Shown here: positions 43,454 through 51,555 of the stretch, in pieces
Layout of the letters: every line of letters begins with the position of its first letter
Position numbering within the stretch: the first letter of the stretch is position 1
DNA from: Acidobacteria bacterium UBA2990
GTDB taxonomy: Bacteria > Acidobacteriota > Vicinamibacteria > Vicinamibacterales > UBA8438
DNA length: 64,000 bases
Assembly: GCA_002347025.1 (NCBI GenBank)
Contig: DEAE01000012.1
Location: 186,378-250,377, forward strand
Direction: 5' to 3'
Translations under genes and position numbers: made by a program
The notes under the pieces: model-generated
Database searches by the model: none
Seen by the model: the letters and a program-made list of their open reading frames with translations, nothing else
Told to the model about the DNA's origin: nothing

Positions 43454-44824
43454 TTACTTTCCGATACAAAACCTCTCAAAAATATGCTGCAGCACATCGT
43501 CTGAAGTTCGCTTTCCAGTTAACTCCTCCAACGCGGTCCTTGCACGATCAAGATCGGCCAGAATAAATTCTTCACCGGCCGCTTCGTTCGCAGCACTTTT
43601 CGCACTCTCAAGAGCTGTAGCTGCTCGCTCAAGCAGGTTAATGTGACGAATATTTGCAATCCTAGGCGTGTCTCGGAGTAAATCGATCCCGACTAGGATT
43701 TCCCGCAGCGTCTCACGGAGCACACAGACCCCATCACCAGTTAAAGCTGAAAGAGAAACTACCCGGTCTCCGCCCACCAACGAGTCGGACGACCAGCTTC
43801 TGGAGCAGTCTGCCTTATTCAGCACCATCACACGTGGCATCTTGGCCGTTTCTTCCAAGACGGCCCAATCCTCTGGGCCAAGCACTCGTGATTGGTCGAG
43901 AACCACAACCACAGCAGCAGCAACCCCAATTGCCTGACGGGCACGAGAAACCCCCTCAGCCTCAACACTACCCTCGGCGGTTCGGATCCCCGCTGTGTCA
44001 ACAAGGGTAACTGCAAGGCCGTCTAGGTCAATCACCTCGGTGATGAGGTCACGAGTTGTCCCAGCCTCCGATGTCACGATGGCGCGGTCAGAACCCACCA
44101 AATAGTTAAACAGAGTTGATTTACCCACATTGGGTTTGCCAAGGATGACAATTTGGCACCCCTCGCGGATCAACCGCCCACTCGCGGCACCCGATAAGAG
44201 TTCCCGAACTTGTTTTAGTAACTCCTCTACAGACTGAACCACCTCTCTGGTCTTAATGAAGTGGTAGCCTTCATCGGGGAAATCGAGCGACGCTTCCAAT
44301 CTCGCAATCAAGTCAAAAAGTCTTACGTCCAAACTAGCAATCAACCCCGTCATCGTACCCTCGAGCTGATCGAAGGCCATACGGGCTTGTAATGGGGTCA
44401 CGGCGTTGACAAGATCGCCGACAGCCTCAGCCTGTACTAGGTCAAGACGGCCATTCATGAACGCCCGCAGAGTAAATTCCCCAGGTTCGGCCAAGCGAGC
44501 ACCCTGCAAGAGAGCCAGGCCAACAATTCGTTCCAATAAAACTGGACTCCCATGGGCACTAAGCTCCACAACATCCTCTCCCGTATAGGATCTCGGCCTA
44601 GGAAAGAATGTTGCGATAACCTGGTCAATCCCAGACGGTTCCTGAGCCTGAATGTGGTCGATGATCTTAGCCAGAGTCGCGTAGCGAGGCTTTAGTTGTG
44701 CCGAGTGGTCAAGAAGGCCTTTAGCCAAGGCAAGAGCCTCAGGACCACTAATACGCACGATCCCCAAGCTGCCCTTGCCCTGTGGTGTGGCAACCGCAAC
44801 AATTGTGTCGTCTGGCCTAAACAC
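43454..44824 (-). CDS. mnmE: MnmE (TrmE), tRNA modification GTPase
   Basis: The 456-residue protein has the N-terminal formyl-THF domain (DTIVAVATPQGKGSLGIVRISGPEAL) and a helical domain. Its GTPase inserts Walker A GKPNVGKSTLFN, DTAGIR, and NKAD. The C-terminus is FCIGK, the conserved C-IGK ending with the functionally required Cys. It starts at GTG 44824. It works with MnmG encoded just downstream. Confidence 0.96.
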   Translation of the reverse strand: MFRPDDTIVAVATPQGKGSLGIVRISGPEALALAKGLLDHSAQLKPRYATLAKIIDHIQAQEPSGIDQVIATFFPRPRSYTGEDVVELSAHGSPVLLERIVGLALLQGARLAEPGEFTLRAFMNGRLDLVQAEAVGDLVNAVTPLQARMAFDQLEGTMTGLIASLDVRLFDLIARLEASLDFPDEGYHFIKTREVVQSVEELLKQVRELLSGAASGRLIREGCQIVILGKPNVGKSTLFNYLVGSDRAIVTSEAGTTRDLITEVIDLDGLAVTLVDTAGIRTAEGSVEAEGVSRARQAIGVAAAVVVVLDQSRVLGPEDWAVLEETAKMPRVMVLNKADCSRSWSSDSLVGGDRVVSLSALTGDGVCVLRETLREILVGIDLLRDTPRIANIRHINLLERAATALESAKSAANEAAGEEFILADLDRARTALEELTGKRTSDDVLQHIFERFCIGK

Positions 44825-44985
44825 CTCTTATGGTCCTAGGCGGATATCGCGTGGTCTCTGACCAGCGCCACACCCAACCCTTGATTTGACAACAGTTGCT
44901 CACATGCCGCCATGAGGAAGCAACAGTAAAGGAGAACCGAGCCCAAACCTCGCCCCGATAATCCCTCAGCCTAAACCTGCAGAAG

Positions 44986-45435
44986 TCACTGGGTTGAAAT
45001 CAAGACAGTTTTTAGGAACGCATCACCAATGCTTTCCGAAGACACAGTCGGATCCTCAGCAATGGCCAAATGCACAATCCGACGAGCGTAGGGATTCAGG
45101 GGCCCTAGTTCTTGCGTCTCTCCTGTTGCCCGAGCCCGTTCAGCAAGCAGCACAGCGGTTTGTCGCAACTCTTCATCCTTACTCTTGCGGTAGTCGAGAC
45201 AGTCAACCACAATGTGGCCCTTGGTATGCTCACTGCGGAAGGCAGCATTCACTAAATGTTGCAAAGCATCCAAACCAGCGCCCTTTCGCCGCAAGAGCGC
45301 CTGACCTCCGTCCCCATCAACGGTTATGCGCGTTCCGTCTTCAATTGGCTCACTCGCCACCACCAACGATAGGCCCAAGGCTTTAGTGACTGCTTCCACA
45401 AACGCCACCATACGGTCCTCAAGACGCGCTGTCAC
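44986..45435 (-). CDS. jag: Jag/KhpB-like RNA-binding protein (KH-R3H)
   Basis: The 149-residue protein has a KH domain (about 20-75: GTRITVDGDGGQALLRRKGAGLDALQHLVNAAF) and an R3H domain with the RxxxH motif in NPYARRIVHLAIAEDP. The start is GTG 45435 with AGGAGGT seven bases upstream; the frame reads back to 45519, but that part overlaps yidC. The N-terminal Jag_N domain of the Bacillus protein is missing. It sits directly after yidC, as usual, and probably binds RNA at or near the membrane. Confidence 0.85.
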   Translation of the reverse strand: MTARLEDRMVAFVEAVTKALGLSLVVASEPIEDGTRITVDGDGGQALLRRKGAGLDALQHLVNAAFRSEHTKGHIVVDCLDYRKSKDEELRQTAVLLAERARATGETQELGPLNPYARRIVHLAIAEDPTVSSESIGDAFLKTVLISTQ

Positions 45436-45445
45436 ACGACACCTC

Positions 45446-47335
45446 CTATCTGGCCTTCCCTTTTGATCGCCCAGATTTCTTCCCTCGTCGACCTGATTTC
45501 TGCGGTGGACCAAAATCACGCGTTCTTTGGCCTTCGCCTCCGTCAGCTTGTTTAGCGGGAACTGGATCAGCTGAAGAAACAGTGCTCTCTGCCACCTGAC
45601 GTTCCGCTGGGGGACGAACCTGGCGAATTCGAGGTGGCCCGGCGATCCGGTTAGTGAGCAACTGCTGACCGATACCGATCACATTACTCGTCAGCCAGTA
45701 AATAACCAGTCCGCTCGGCGCCCATAGAAACATGAACGTAAACATGACCGGCATTAGCATCATGATCTTTTGTTGCATTGGGTCAGCACCAGAGGGCTGC
45801 AACCGCTGCTGAAAGACCATGGAGGCTCCCATAATCACGGGTGTTACAAAAAACGGATCTTTAACTGACAGATCTGAAATCCAGAACAAAAAGGGTTCGC
45901 CGCGCAATTCTACCGCCATCGAAAGAAGTCGATAGAATGCAAAGAGGATTGGCATTGTTAGTAGCATTGGCAGGCATCCACTTGCAGGATTGGCACCGTG
46001 CCGCCGATACAGTTCCATTACCTCTTGATTCATCTTCTGCTTGGCTGGATCAGTTGTTTTGAGATGAGCATATCTAGCCTGAATGGCTTTCATCTCGGGT
46101 TGTAGCTCCTGCATCTTGCGCATCGACACGACGCTCTTGTGCCGTAGAGGGAAGATGAGGATGTTTATGAACACAGTAAGCAGGATAATCGACCATCCGT
46201 AGTTCCCTACAAAACCGTGAATACCCTTAAGTGTCTGGTGCAAAGGAACAACGATCACTCCCAAAATGCTGCCAAAATCAACCGCTCGAGAAAGGTTTCT
46301 CTCTGGATCGACGCTGTTCAAAAGGTCGAAATCCTTAGGACCAAGAAAAAAAGGTAATTCCTCTACGCCAGTCTCAAATATCAGATCGAACTGGACGAGA
46401 TTATGCGGGTCTGCAGACACCGCTCTGTAATTGACAGAGCCCTGTTGTCGGCCCGGCAAAACGGCTGCCAGAAAATAATGATTATCAACGCCGACGAAGT
46501 CGAACTGGCCTTCATATCTCTGGCCTTCGACAATATCCTCCGGTGCAATTCGGCCTAGTTCAGCCTCTTGCAAGAGTCCATCTTCGAACGCTCGTCCATA
46601 GTAGACAGCACCGGGCAACTGCTGGAAGACCATCCGTGAGGTGTCCGGCCTGGCACCACCCAAGGCTGGCCCCCAAGCGATAGCCAGCGACTGCGATCCA
46701 GCTGCTGTTGTGACCGACGCATCGACCGACACGACATAGCCTCTGGGTCCAGCAGGTTGGAAAGTGTATGCTTTTCGGACACGTAAGCCTGAGCTATCTT
46801 CGTAATCAAAGACCAGCACACCCGGCTCAGAGGTTAAGGTCATGTTTTCAACAGACGGACGAAAAAGAGCAGAATCAAGGTAAGACGTTAGCTCGGGATC
46901 TTCTCGCACAACTAGCGAAAACGGATTAGGTTGCCCAAGAACCCCAGCCAGAGGCACAAGCTCTACAAAGGCCCCAGCGTCATCAACATATTCTTTTAAC
47001 TGCCAACTCAAGAGGCTAGCCCCTCGGTTACTGAAGACCGCCCGGATGAGCTCGGTCTCGATGACAACCTCTCTGAGCTGGGTATCAGAAACCACGGGTT
47101 CAACTATCCCTCTATTGGACGGGGTTACAACCTGGGGCAGCTGGCCCACTGTGGCAGCCGCAGGTTCTAAAACACCTGATTGTGTGGGGGTCAAGTTTTC
47201 AGACTCAGCGGTTGTCCCGACCTCACTTTCCGACACCTGCCGATCGGTTGGTACGGGTGGAGGACCGATCCACTGCTGATAGAGAATCAACACCAGAAAG
47301 GACAACACGACTGCAAGAAGAACTCGACGTTCCAT
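45446..47335 (-). CDS. yidC: YidC, membrane protein insertase
   Basis: The 629-residue protein has an N-terminal membrane helix (VLLAVVLSFLVLILYQQW), a large periplasmic beta domain (about 60-340) and the conserved five-helix insertase core (GNYGWSIILLTVFINILIFPL, PASGCLPMLLTMPILFAFYRLL). A basic C-terminal tail follows. The large periplasmic domain is the diderm type. It inserts inner-membrane proteins alone or with SecYEG. yidD ends 6 bp upstream and jag follows. Confidence 0.97.
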   Translation of the reverse strand: MERRVLLAVVLSFLVLILYQQWIGPPPVPTDRQVSESEVGTTAESENLTPTQSGVLEPAAATVGQLPQVVTPSNRGIVEPVVSDTQLREVVIETELIRAVFSNRGASLLSWQLKEYVDDAGAFVELVPLAGVLGQPNPFSLVVREDPELTSYLDSALFRPSVENMTLTSEPGVLVFDYEDSSGLRVRKAYTFQPAGPRGYVVSVDASVTTAAGSQSLAIAWGPALGGARPDTSRMVFQQLPGAVYYGRAFEDGLLQEAELGRIAPEDIVEGQRYEGQFDFVGVDNHYFLAAVLPGRQQGSVNYRAVSADPHNLVQFDLIFETGVEELPFFLGPKDFDLLNSVDPERNLSRAVDFGSILGVIVVPLHQTLKGIHGFVGNYGWSIILLTVFINILIFPLRHKSVVSMRKMQELQPEMKAIQARYAHLKTTDPAKQKMNQEVMELYRRHGANPASGCLPMLLTMPILFAFYRLLSMAVELRGEPFLFWISDLSVKDPFFVTPVIMGASMVFQQRLQPSGADPMQQKIMMLMPVMFTFMFLWAPSGLVIYWLTSNVIGIGQQLLTNRIAGPPRIRQVRPPAERQVAESTVSSADPVPAKQADGGEGQRTRDFGPPQKSGRRGKKSGRSKGKAR

Positions 47336-47341
47336 AGCAGA

Positions 47342-47602
47342 TTAACAGCTCCGAGGCCGCGTCCCGTGATTGGTCGGATGTCCAGGAACACTACGGCTCT
47401 GTGGAACTGGATCGTAGCCACCTGCTACAAAAGGATGACAGCGACTTAAACGGCACAGCGAAAGCCTCAGTCCGTATATACCTCCGTGCTGGCGTACTGA
47501 CTCTTCGGCATAGTGGGAGCATGAAGGAACAAAACGGCAGGAACCTCCCAACAACGGTCCCAGCAGAAGTCTATAAGCTCTTAGCAAAAAGACACTCAGC
47601 AT
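47342..47602 (-). CDS. yidD: YidD, membrane protein insertion efficiency factor
   Basis: The 86-residue protein MLSVFLLRAYRLLLGPLLG then GGSCRFVPSCSHYAEESVRQHG and RLSRCHPFVAGGYDPVP is the complete YidD signature with its conserved Cys residues. The frame is open to 47761, but that stretch overlaps rnpA; ATG 47602 gives the family length. It is an amphipathic membrane-associated factor supporting YidC. Confidence 0.93.
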   Translation of the reverse strand: MLSVFLLRAYRLLLGPLLGGSCRFVPSCSHYAEESVRQHGGIYGLRLSLCRLSRCHPFVAGGYDPVPQSRSVPGHPTNHGTRPRSC

Positions 47603-47657
47603 CACAACAGACTTATCAAAACCCAGAAGCAACTGAACAAGAAAGCACCTCACAGCG

Positions 47658-48008
47658 TCACCGAGAACCTCTCGACTGAAATTGCCGACGAAGTGTACGC
47701 CGATAGTCAGCCTGAAGAGACCCAAAAGAAGCATCGAGAAAATTGCGTAACGGTAGCACAACTAGATCTAGACAAACTTCCGGCTTATTTTGTCGAAAAA
47801 TCTCCCTCACGCGGCGCTTGATTCGATTGCGATACACCGCATTTCCCAAGCGTCGAGGGGCAACAATACCCAACCGGCTCACAGAAAACTCGCTTCGTCG
47901 GCTAACGATCGTTAGGAAACGCCCCCGAGCTTTAATGCCCTGAGCTTGCATCGCCAGAAATTCCGCACGATGACGAATCCGTTCATCACGGGTGAGCTTG
48001 GCAAGCAT
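47658..48008 (-). CDS. rnpA: RnpA, ribonuclease P protein component
   Basis: The ~116-residue protein has LTRDERIRHRAEFLAM, then SRLGIVAPRRLGNAVYRNRIKRRVREIFR, the RNP motif of RnpA. The frame is open to 48086 (142 residues), but ATG 48008 (MLAKLTRDER) gives a normal length. It lies between rpmH and yidD. RnpA assists the RNA subunit in 5' tRNA processing; rnpB was not found in the window. Confidence 0.93.
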   Translation of the reverse strand: MLAKLTRDERIRHRAEFLAMQAQGIKARGRFLTIVSRRSEFSVSRLGIVAPRRLGNAVYRNRIKRRVREIFRQNKPEVCLDLVVLPLRNFLDASFGSLQADYRRTLRRQFQSRGSR

Positions 48009-48137
48009 GGGTGAGTGATACTCTTTCGGGATCTTTGCTCGATAAACCTCTACCAAGAACACAAATAGCTTGGTCCCAACAGACACAGTTTCTTGATAGG
48101 CAAGTGGGCTGGTTGAAAAACTGTGAGACGGGGACAG

Positions 48138-48278
48138 TTATCCAGACACGGTGAGGCGATGTCGACCCTTAGCCCGTCTACGGCTGAGGACTCTACGGCC
48201 TGCAGGTGAACTCATACGTTCACGAAAACCATGTTTTTTACTTCGCTTTCGCCGATTTGGTTGAAAAGTTCGCTTCAT
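48138..48278 (-). CDS. rpmH: RpmH, 50S ribosomal protein L34
   Basis: A 46-codon gene starting ATG 48278 and ending TAA 48138-48140. It reads MKRTFQPNRRKRSKKHGFRE, continues RMSSPAGRRVLSRRRAKGRH and ends RLTVSG, an unmistakable full-length L34. It is the first gene of the leftward origin-proximal operon. A strong sigma-70 promoter lies 41 bp upstream. Confidence 0.98.
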   Translation of the reverse strand: MKRTFQPNRRKRSKKHGFRERMSSPAGRRVLSRRRAKGRHRLTVSG

Positions 48279-48318
48279 AAGGTCGTCTTTTATCTATAAG
48301 TGGTAACGGCAACCTCAC

Positions 48319-48348
48319 ATCATAACTGGGTTAATTCTATCCTGTCAA
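48319..48348 (-). promoter_or_regulatory. Sigma-70-type promoter of the rpmH operon
   Basis: On the minus strand a perfect -35 TTGACA (plus-strand 48343-48348) is followed after an 18-bp spacer by -10 TATGAT (48319-48324). Transcription would begin near 48312, giving a leader of about 34 nt to the rpmH start. Confidence 0.7.
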
Positions 48349-48495
48349 CGGTTTCAATCATCTAGATAACCCCCAATTTACCTGTATGGCGACGCTGTCC
48401 CAGGTGGAGACACCTCGTGATTGCAGTGTCAGCTTCTGCTATGTTAGAGTGCCTCTCCAACACCCCAGCGATAAGGCTTAACTAAACGAGGGAAA

Positions 48496-48527
48496 GTTTC
48501 CACAACTGTGGAAAAATATGTGGAAAT
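48496..48527. promoter_or_regulatory. DnaA-box cluster
   Basis: Three 9-mers: GTTTCCACA (48496-48504, one mismatch to TTWTNCACA), TGTGGAAAA (48507-48515, reverse complement TTTTCCACA, perfect) and TGTGGAAAT (48519-48527, reverse complement ATTTCCACA, one mismatch). The last two are 12 bp apart in the same orientation. Confidence 0.7.
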
Positions 48528-48664
48528 TCTACAAGTTTTCTGATCTGCACATATCTTCACACCATTAAAACAAATTTTTTATGTTTTTATTTTGTTATTG
48601 TTTATTTATTTATTTTCATGTTTTTTTATAAACATCAAAAAAACAACCGAAAGTTCAAAGTTAA

Positions 48665-49999
48665 GTGACATCGATGTCCGGGAACATTTGGTCCCAAGTA
48701 CTTGCCCGTATTGAAAGCAAGGTAAATAAACACAGCTTTCACACGTGGTTTAAACCTACCAGTTTCATTAACGACGAAGATGAAACTGTCACGGTTGGAG
48801 TCCCGAACGATCTATTCAGAGACTGGCTGACAAAACATTACTCGGGTGTCATCAAGGAAGCGATTGAAGAGCTCCAACGTTCTGGGACAGAGGTTTCTTT
48901 CATCACCAAAAGCACAAAGTCAAGCTCGCCTACTTCGGATTCAACATCTTTACCACCCCTCTCCACTAATCAAGAGCGTTCAGCAGCTAAACTCAACCAG
49001 CGTTATACCTTTTCAAACTTTGTCGTTGGTCCGTCGAACCAATTTGCTCACGCAGCCGCCAGGGCTGTAGCCGAAGCTCCCTCACGCTCATACAACCCTT
49101 TGTTTATCTACGGAGGGGTAGGCCTTGGCAAAACCCATCTTATGCATGCCATTGGCCAGTATCTCGAAACACATACCCCTTTACTGGGTTTGACATATAT
49201 TTCTTCCGAACGATTTATGAACGAAATGATCAATGCTGTGCGTTACGACAGAATTTTGGAGTTTCGCGAGCGCTACCGTAGTATCGATATACTTCTCGTT
49301 GACGACATTCAGTTCCTTGCTGGCAAGGAGGGAACCCAAACAGAGTTCTTCCACACCTTCAACTCTCTCTATGATGCTCAAAAACAAATAGTAATTAGCG
49401 GCGATTGTCCACCACATGAAATTCCTTCCCTAGAAGAACGATTGCGTTCTCGTTTCGAATGGGGACTTATAGCCGACATTCAACCTCCTGATCTAGAGAC
49501 TAAAGTTGCAATCTTAAAGAAAAAGGCCGAAGTAGAAAGTGTCCCATTACCGGACACTGTCGCGTTGTATATTGCTGGAAAGATTAAATCGAATGTTCGG
49601 GAACTAGAAGGGTCTTTGATTCGTTTAATAGCCTACGCGTCATTAACAGGAAGGCAGATATCACTACCCTTAGCTCAAGATGTCCTCAAGAACATTCTGG
49701 ACCGTGATGACCCCAAAATCACGATAGAAATAATTCAAAAATTCGTAGTAAACCATTATTCCCTCACTATGAGCGATCTCAAGTCCCGTAATAACTCGAA
49801 GGCTGTTGCGCTCCCGAGACAAATAGGTATGTATCTTTCAAAATCCCTAACCAATGCCTCACTACCCCAAATAGGTAAAAGTTTTGGTGGAAAACACCAT
49901 TCGACAGTTATTTATTCGATCCGAAAAATCGACACAAAGCGAAAACAGGACGCCTCCTTCAACAACTTGATCAACAAATTCTTAAAGTCATTTACTTAA
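48665..49999 (+). CDS. dnaA: DnaA, chromosomal replication initiator
   Basis: The ~441-444-residue protein has an N-terminal domain I (IWSQVLARIESKVNKHSFHTWFKPT), a Ser/Thr-rich linker and AAA+ domain III. That domain contains Walker A GGVGLGKTHLMHAIG, the LLVDDIQFLAGKEGTQTEFFH segment and FEWGLIADIQPPD. Domain IV carries the DnaA-box-binding signature SLPQIGKSFGGKHHSTVIYSIRKI. The frame starts at GTG 48665, but ATG 48674 (MSGNIWSQ) is a likely start. Divergent from rpmH, it marks the origin. Confidence 0.97.
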   Translation: MTSMSGNIWSQVLARIESKVNKHSFHTWFKPTSFINDEDETVTVGVPNDLFRDWLTKHYSGVIKEAIEELQRSGTEVSFITKSTKSSSPTSDSTSLPPLSTNQERSAAKLNQRYTFSNFVVGPSNQFAHAAARAVAEAPSRSYNPLFIYGGVGLGKTHLMHAIGQYLETHTPLLGLTYISSERFMNEMINAVRYDRILEFRERYRSIDILLVDDIQFLAGKEGTQTEFFHTFNSLYDAQKQIVISGDCPPHEIPSLEERLRSRFEWGLIADIQPPDLETKVAILKKKAEVESVPLPDTVALYIAGKIKSNVRELEGSLIRLIAYASLTGRQISLPLAQDVLKNILDRDDPKITIEIIQKFVVNHYSLTMSDLKSRNNSKAVALPRQIGMYLSKSLTNASLPQIGKSFGGKHHSTVIYSIRKIDTKRKQDASFNNLINKFLKSFT

Positions 50000-50055
50000 T
50001 AAATCTAAAAATTTCATTTTTTTTAAAATACTACCAAGCACCCCAGTGGTTCCCA

Positions 50056-50064
50056 TTTTCCACA
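50056..50064 (+). promoter_or_regulatory. DnaA box TTTTCCACA
   Basis: A perfect match to TTWTNCACA in the dnaA-dnaN gap, in an AT-rich setting. Only one perfect copy is seen here. Confidence 0.6.
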
Positions 50065-50224
50065 GCCTTAAATAAACATGTTTGTTTAAAAACTGTTAAG
50101 TTTTATTCATGAAAAATCAAGGTATTAAAACTTGGGTTTTTTCCATAAATTTAAAATCTTTAAATAATTGAAAATAAATCAATTAAACCGTTTTTGTGGT
50201 TTTAAACACACCTATGTATTCTGA

Positions 50225-50270
50225 TATAATTAACTGCTTTTGTACTATTGTTGTGTTGCTCCTACAACAA
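50225..50270 (+). promoter_or_regulatory. dnaN promoter -10 and leader hairpin
   Basis: TATAAT at 50225-50230, with no good -35. Then a hairpin TTGTTGT (50248-50254) with ACAACAA (50264-50270), loop 9 nt, lies in the predicted leader before the dnaN ATG at 50297. It may influence dnaN translation or be a transcription-factor site. Confidence 0.4.
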
Positions 50271-50296
50271 CTGCATTGTTTGAGGTTTAGCTCTAG

Positions 50297-51460
50297 ATGA
50301 AATTTAGTGTTTTAAAGTCAGATCTCCTCCGAGAGCTTCAACTTTTCCAAGGTGTTGTCGAGCGAAAAAATACCATCCCGATTTTGGCAAACCTGTTGAT
50401 CGAGGCTGAGGATGGTGTTGATACAGTTAGACTAGCGGCTACGGACCTAGAAGTTGCTCTACTCAGCCGATGCGATGCAAAGGTTAACCAAGGGGGGGCA
50501 GTTACACTTCCCGCTAAGAAACTAAACGATATTGTTCGGGCATTGCCTGAAACGCAAATTGAATTTAGCCAACCAACTGATGGAACAGTCAACGTTGTAG
50601 CTGATCGTTTTAGCTCTCGGATACAGGCGCTCCCTAGAGAAGATTTTCCATCACTACCTGAAGGTACTGGTGAGTCGGTGACTCGTCTTTCATCAGAAGC
50701 ACTTGGGGAGATGGTTAGTAAAACTCAGTTCGCTATAACCGGCGAGGATACACGCTATTTTCTAAATGGAGCGTTGTTTTTGATATCAGATTCACAGATG
50801 ACTTTAGTTGCAACAGATGGTCACCGCTTGGCCTTGGTGACGTCTGGTCGCGGCAATGGGGATGAGCTTGAGGAAGGAGCTGAGGGCCATGACGAAGCTC
50901 GAGTAATTCTTCCGAAGAAAACACTATGGGAATTGGCTCGACTTGTGGATCCCAGGAATGGCCTTCTCGGGGATGAAAAAACTGATGTTCTCTACGAACA
51001 AGGAGAAAACCACCTTTTCTTCGATGTTAATGGAAGACAACTTGTGTCCAGGATGGTGGATGCTCAATTCCCAGCCCACGAGCGCGTTATTCCTCAAGGC
51101 AATAACAAGCGGGTAGAGTTTGAACGCGACCGTCTTGCGAAGGCGATTAAACGCGTAGCTTTGCTATCAACTGAACGTTCAAGAGCAGTTAAATTTAAAA
51201 TTGACGCGAATAAGGTAGAGGTTTCTTCTAGTAGCCCTGAAGTGGGGGAGGCATCAGAGGAACTCTCAGTAGACTACAAAGGAGCAGAGGTAGCTATTTG
51301 TTTTAATGCTCAGTATGTGCTTGATTTTCTTAATGTGGTTGACTCTGAGAGTGTTTTGCTCGAGTTTAAAGATGAATTAAGCCAAGCTGTGTTGTCGCCA
51401 GTTTCAGACGATAGTTATGATTACAATTACACCTACGTGATCATGCCAATGCGGGTTTAG
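50297..51460 (+). CDS. dnaN: DnaN, DNA polymerase III beta sliding clamp
   Basis: The 387-residue protein has three clamp domains. Landmarks are FSVLKSDLLRELQLFQGVVERKNTIPILANLLIEA, LPREDFPSLPE, TRYFLNGALFLISDSQMTLVATDGHRLAL and a C-terminal YTYVIMPMRV. It tethers polymerase III to DNA. Length is slightly above E. coli DnaN (366), with short acidic insertions (ELEEGAEGHDE, GEASEE). Confidence 0.96.
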   Translation: MKFSVLKSDLLRELQLFQGVVERKNTIPILANLLIEAEDGVDTVRLAATDLEVALLSRCDAKVNQGGAVTLPAKKLNDIVRALPETQIEFSQPTDGTVNVVADRFSSRIQALPREDFPSLPEGTGESVTRLSSEALGEMVSKTQFAITGEDTRYFLNGALFLISDSQMTLVATDGHRLALVTSGRGNGDELEEGAEGHDEARVILPKKTLWELARLVDPRNGLLGDEKTDVLYEQGENHLFFDVNGRQLVSRMVDAQFPAHERVIPQGNNKRVEFERDRLAKAIKRVALLSTERSRAVKFKIDANKVEVSSSSPEVGEASEELSVDYKGAEVAICFNAQYVLDFLNVVDSESVLLEFKDELSQAVLSPVSDDSYDYNYTYVIMPMRV

Positions 51461-51555
51461 CAACCCAACCAGGACAAAAATCTGGAAGTCTAATGGCGGT
51501 CTATGTGGAGGAAGACCGCCTGGTCGAGGCAATAAGTTGATCTGATAGACATCAG

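Larger units (their letters stand above)
48279..48664. other. Probable oriC (left part), rpmH-dnaA intergenic region
   Basis: A region of about 390 bases between divergent rpmH and dnaA. It holds the rpmH promoter, a cluster of three DnaA-box-like 9-mers (48496-48527) and then a run of nearly pure A/T (about 48545-48655). DnaA boxes next to an AT-rich unwinding element beside dnaA is the common origin layout. Confidence 0.7.
50000..50296. other. AT-rich dnaA-dnaN intergenic region (possible second origin element)
   Basis: About 297 bases, very AT-rich. It contains one perfect DnaA box TTTTCCACA (50056-50064), the palindrome AAACATGTTT (50074-50083), a -10-like TATAAT (50225-50230) and a hairpin (separate entry) before dnaN. 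Bipartite origins flanking dnaA are known in other bacteria. Confidence 0.55.
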
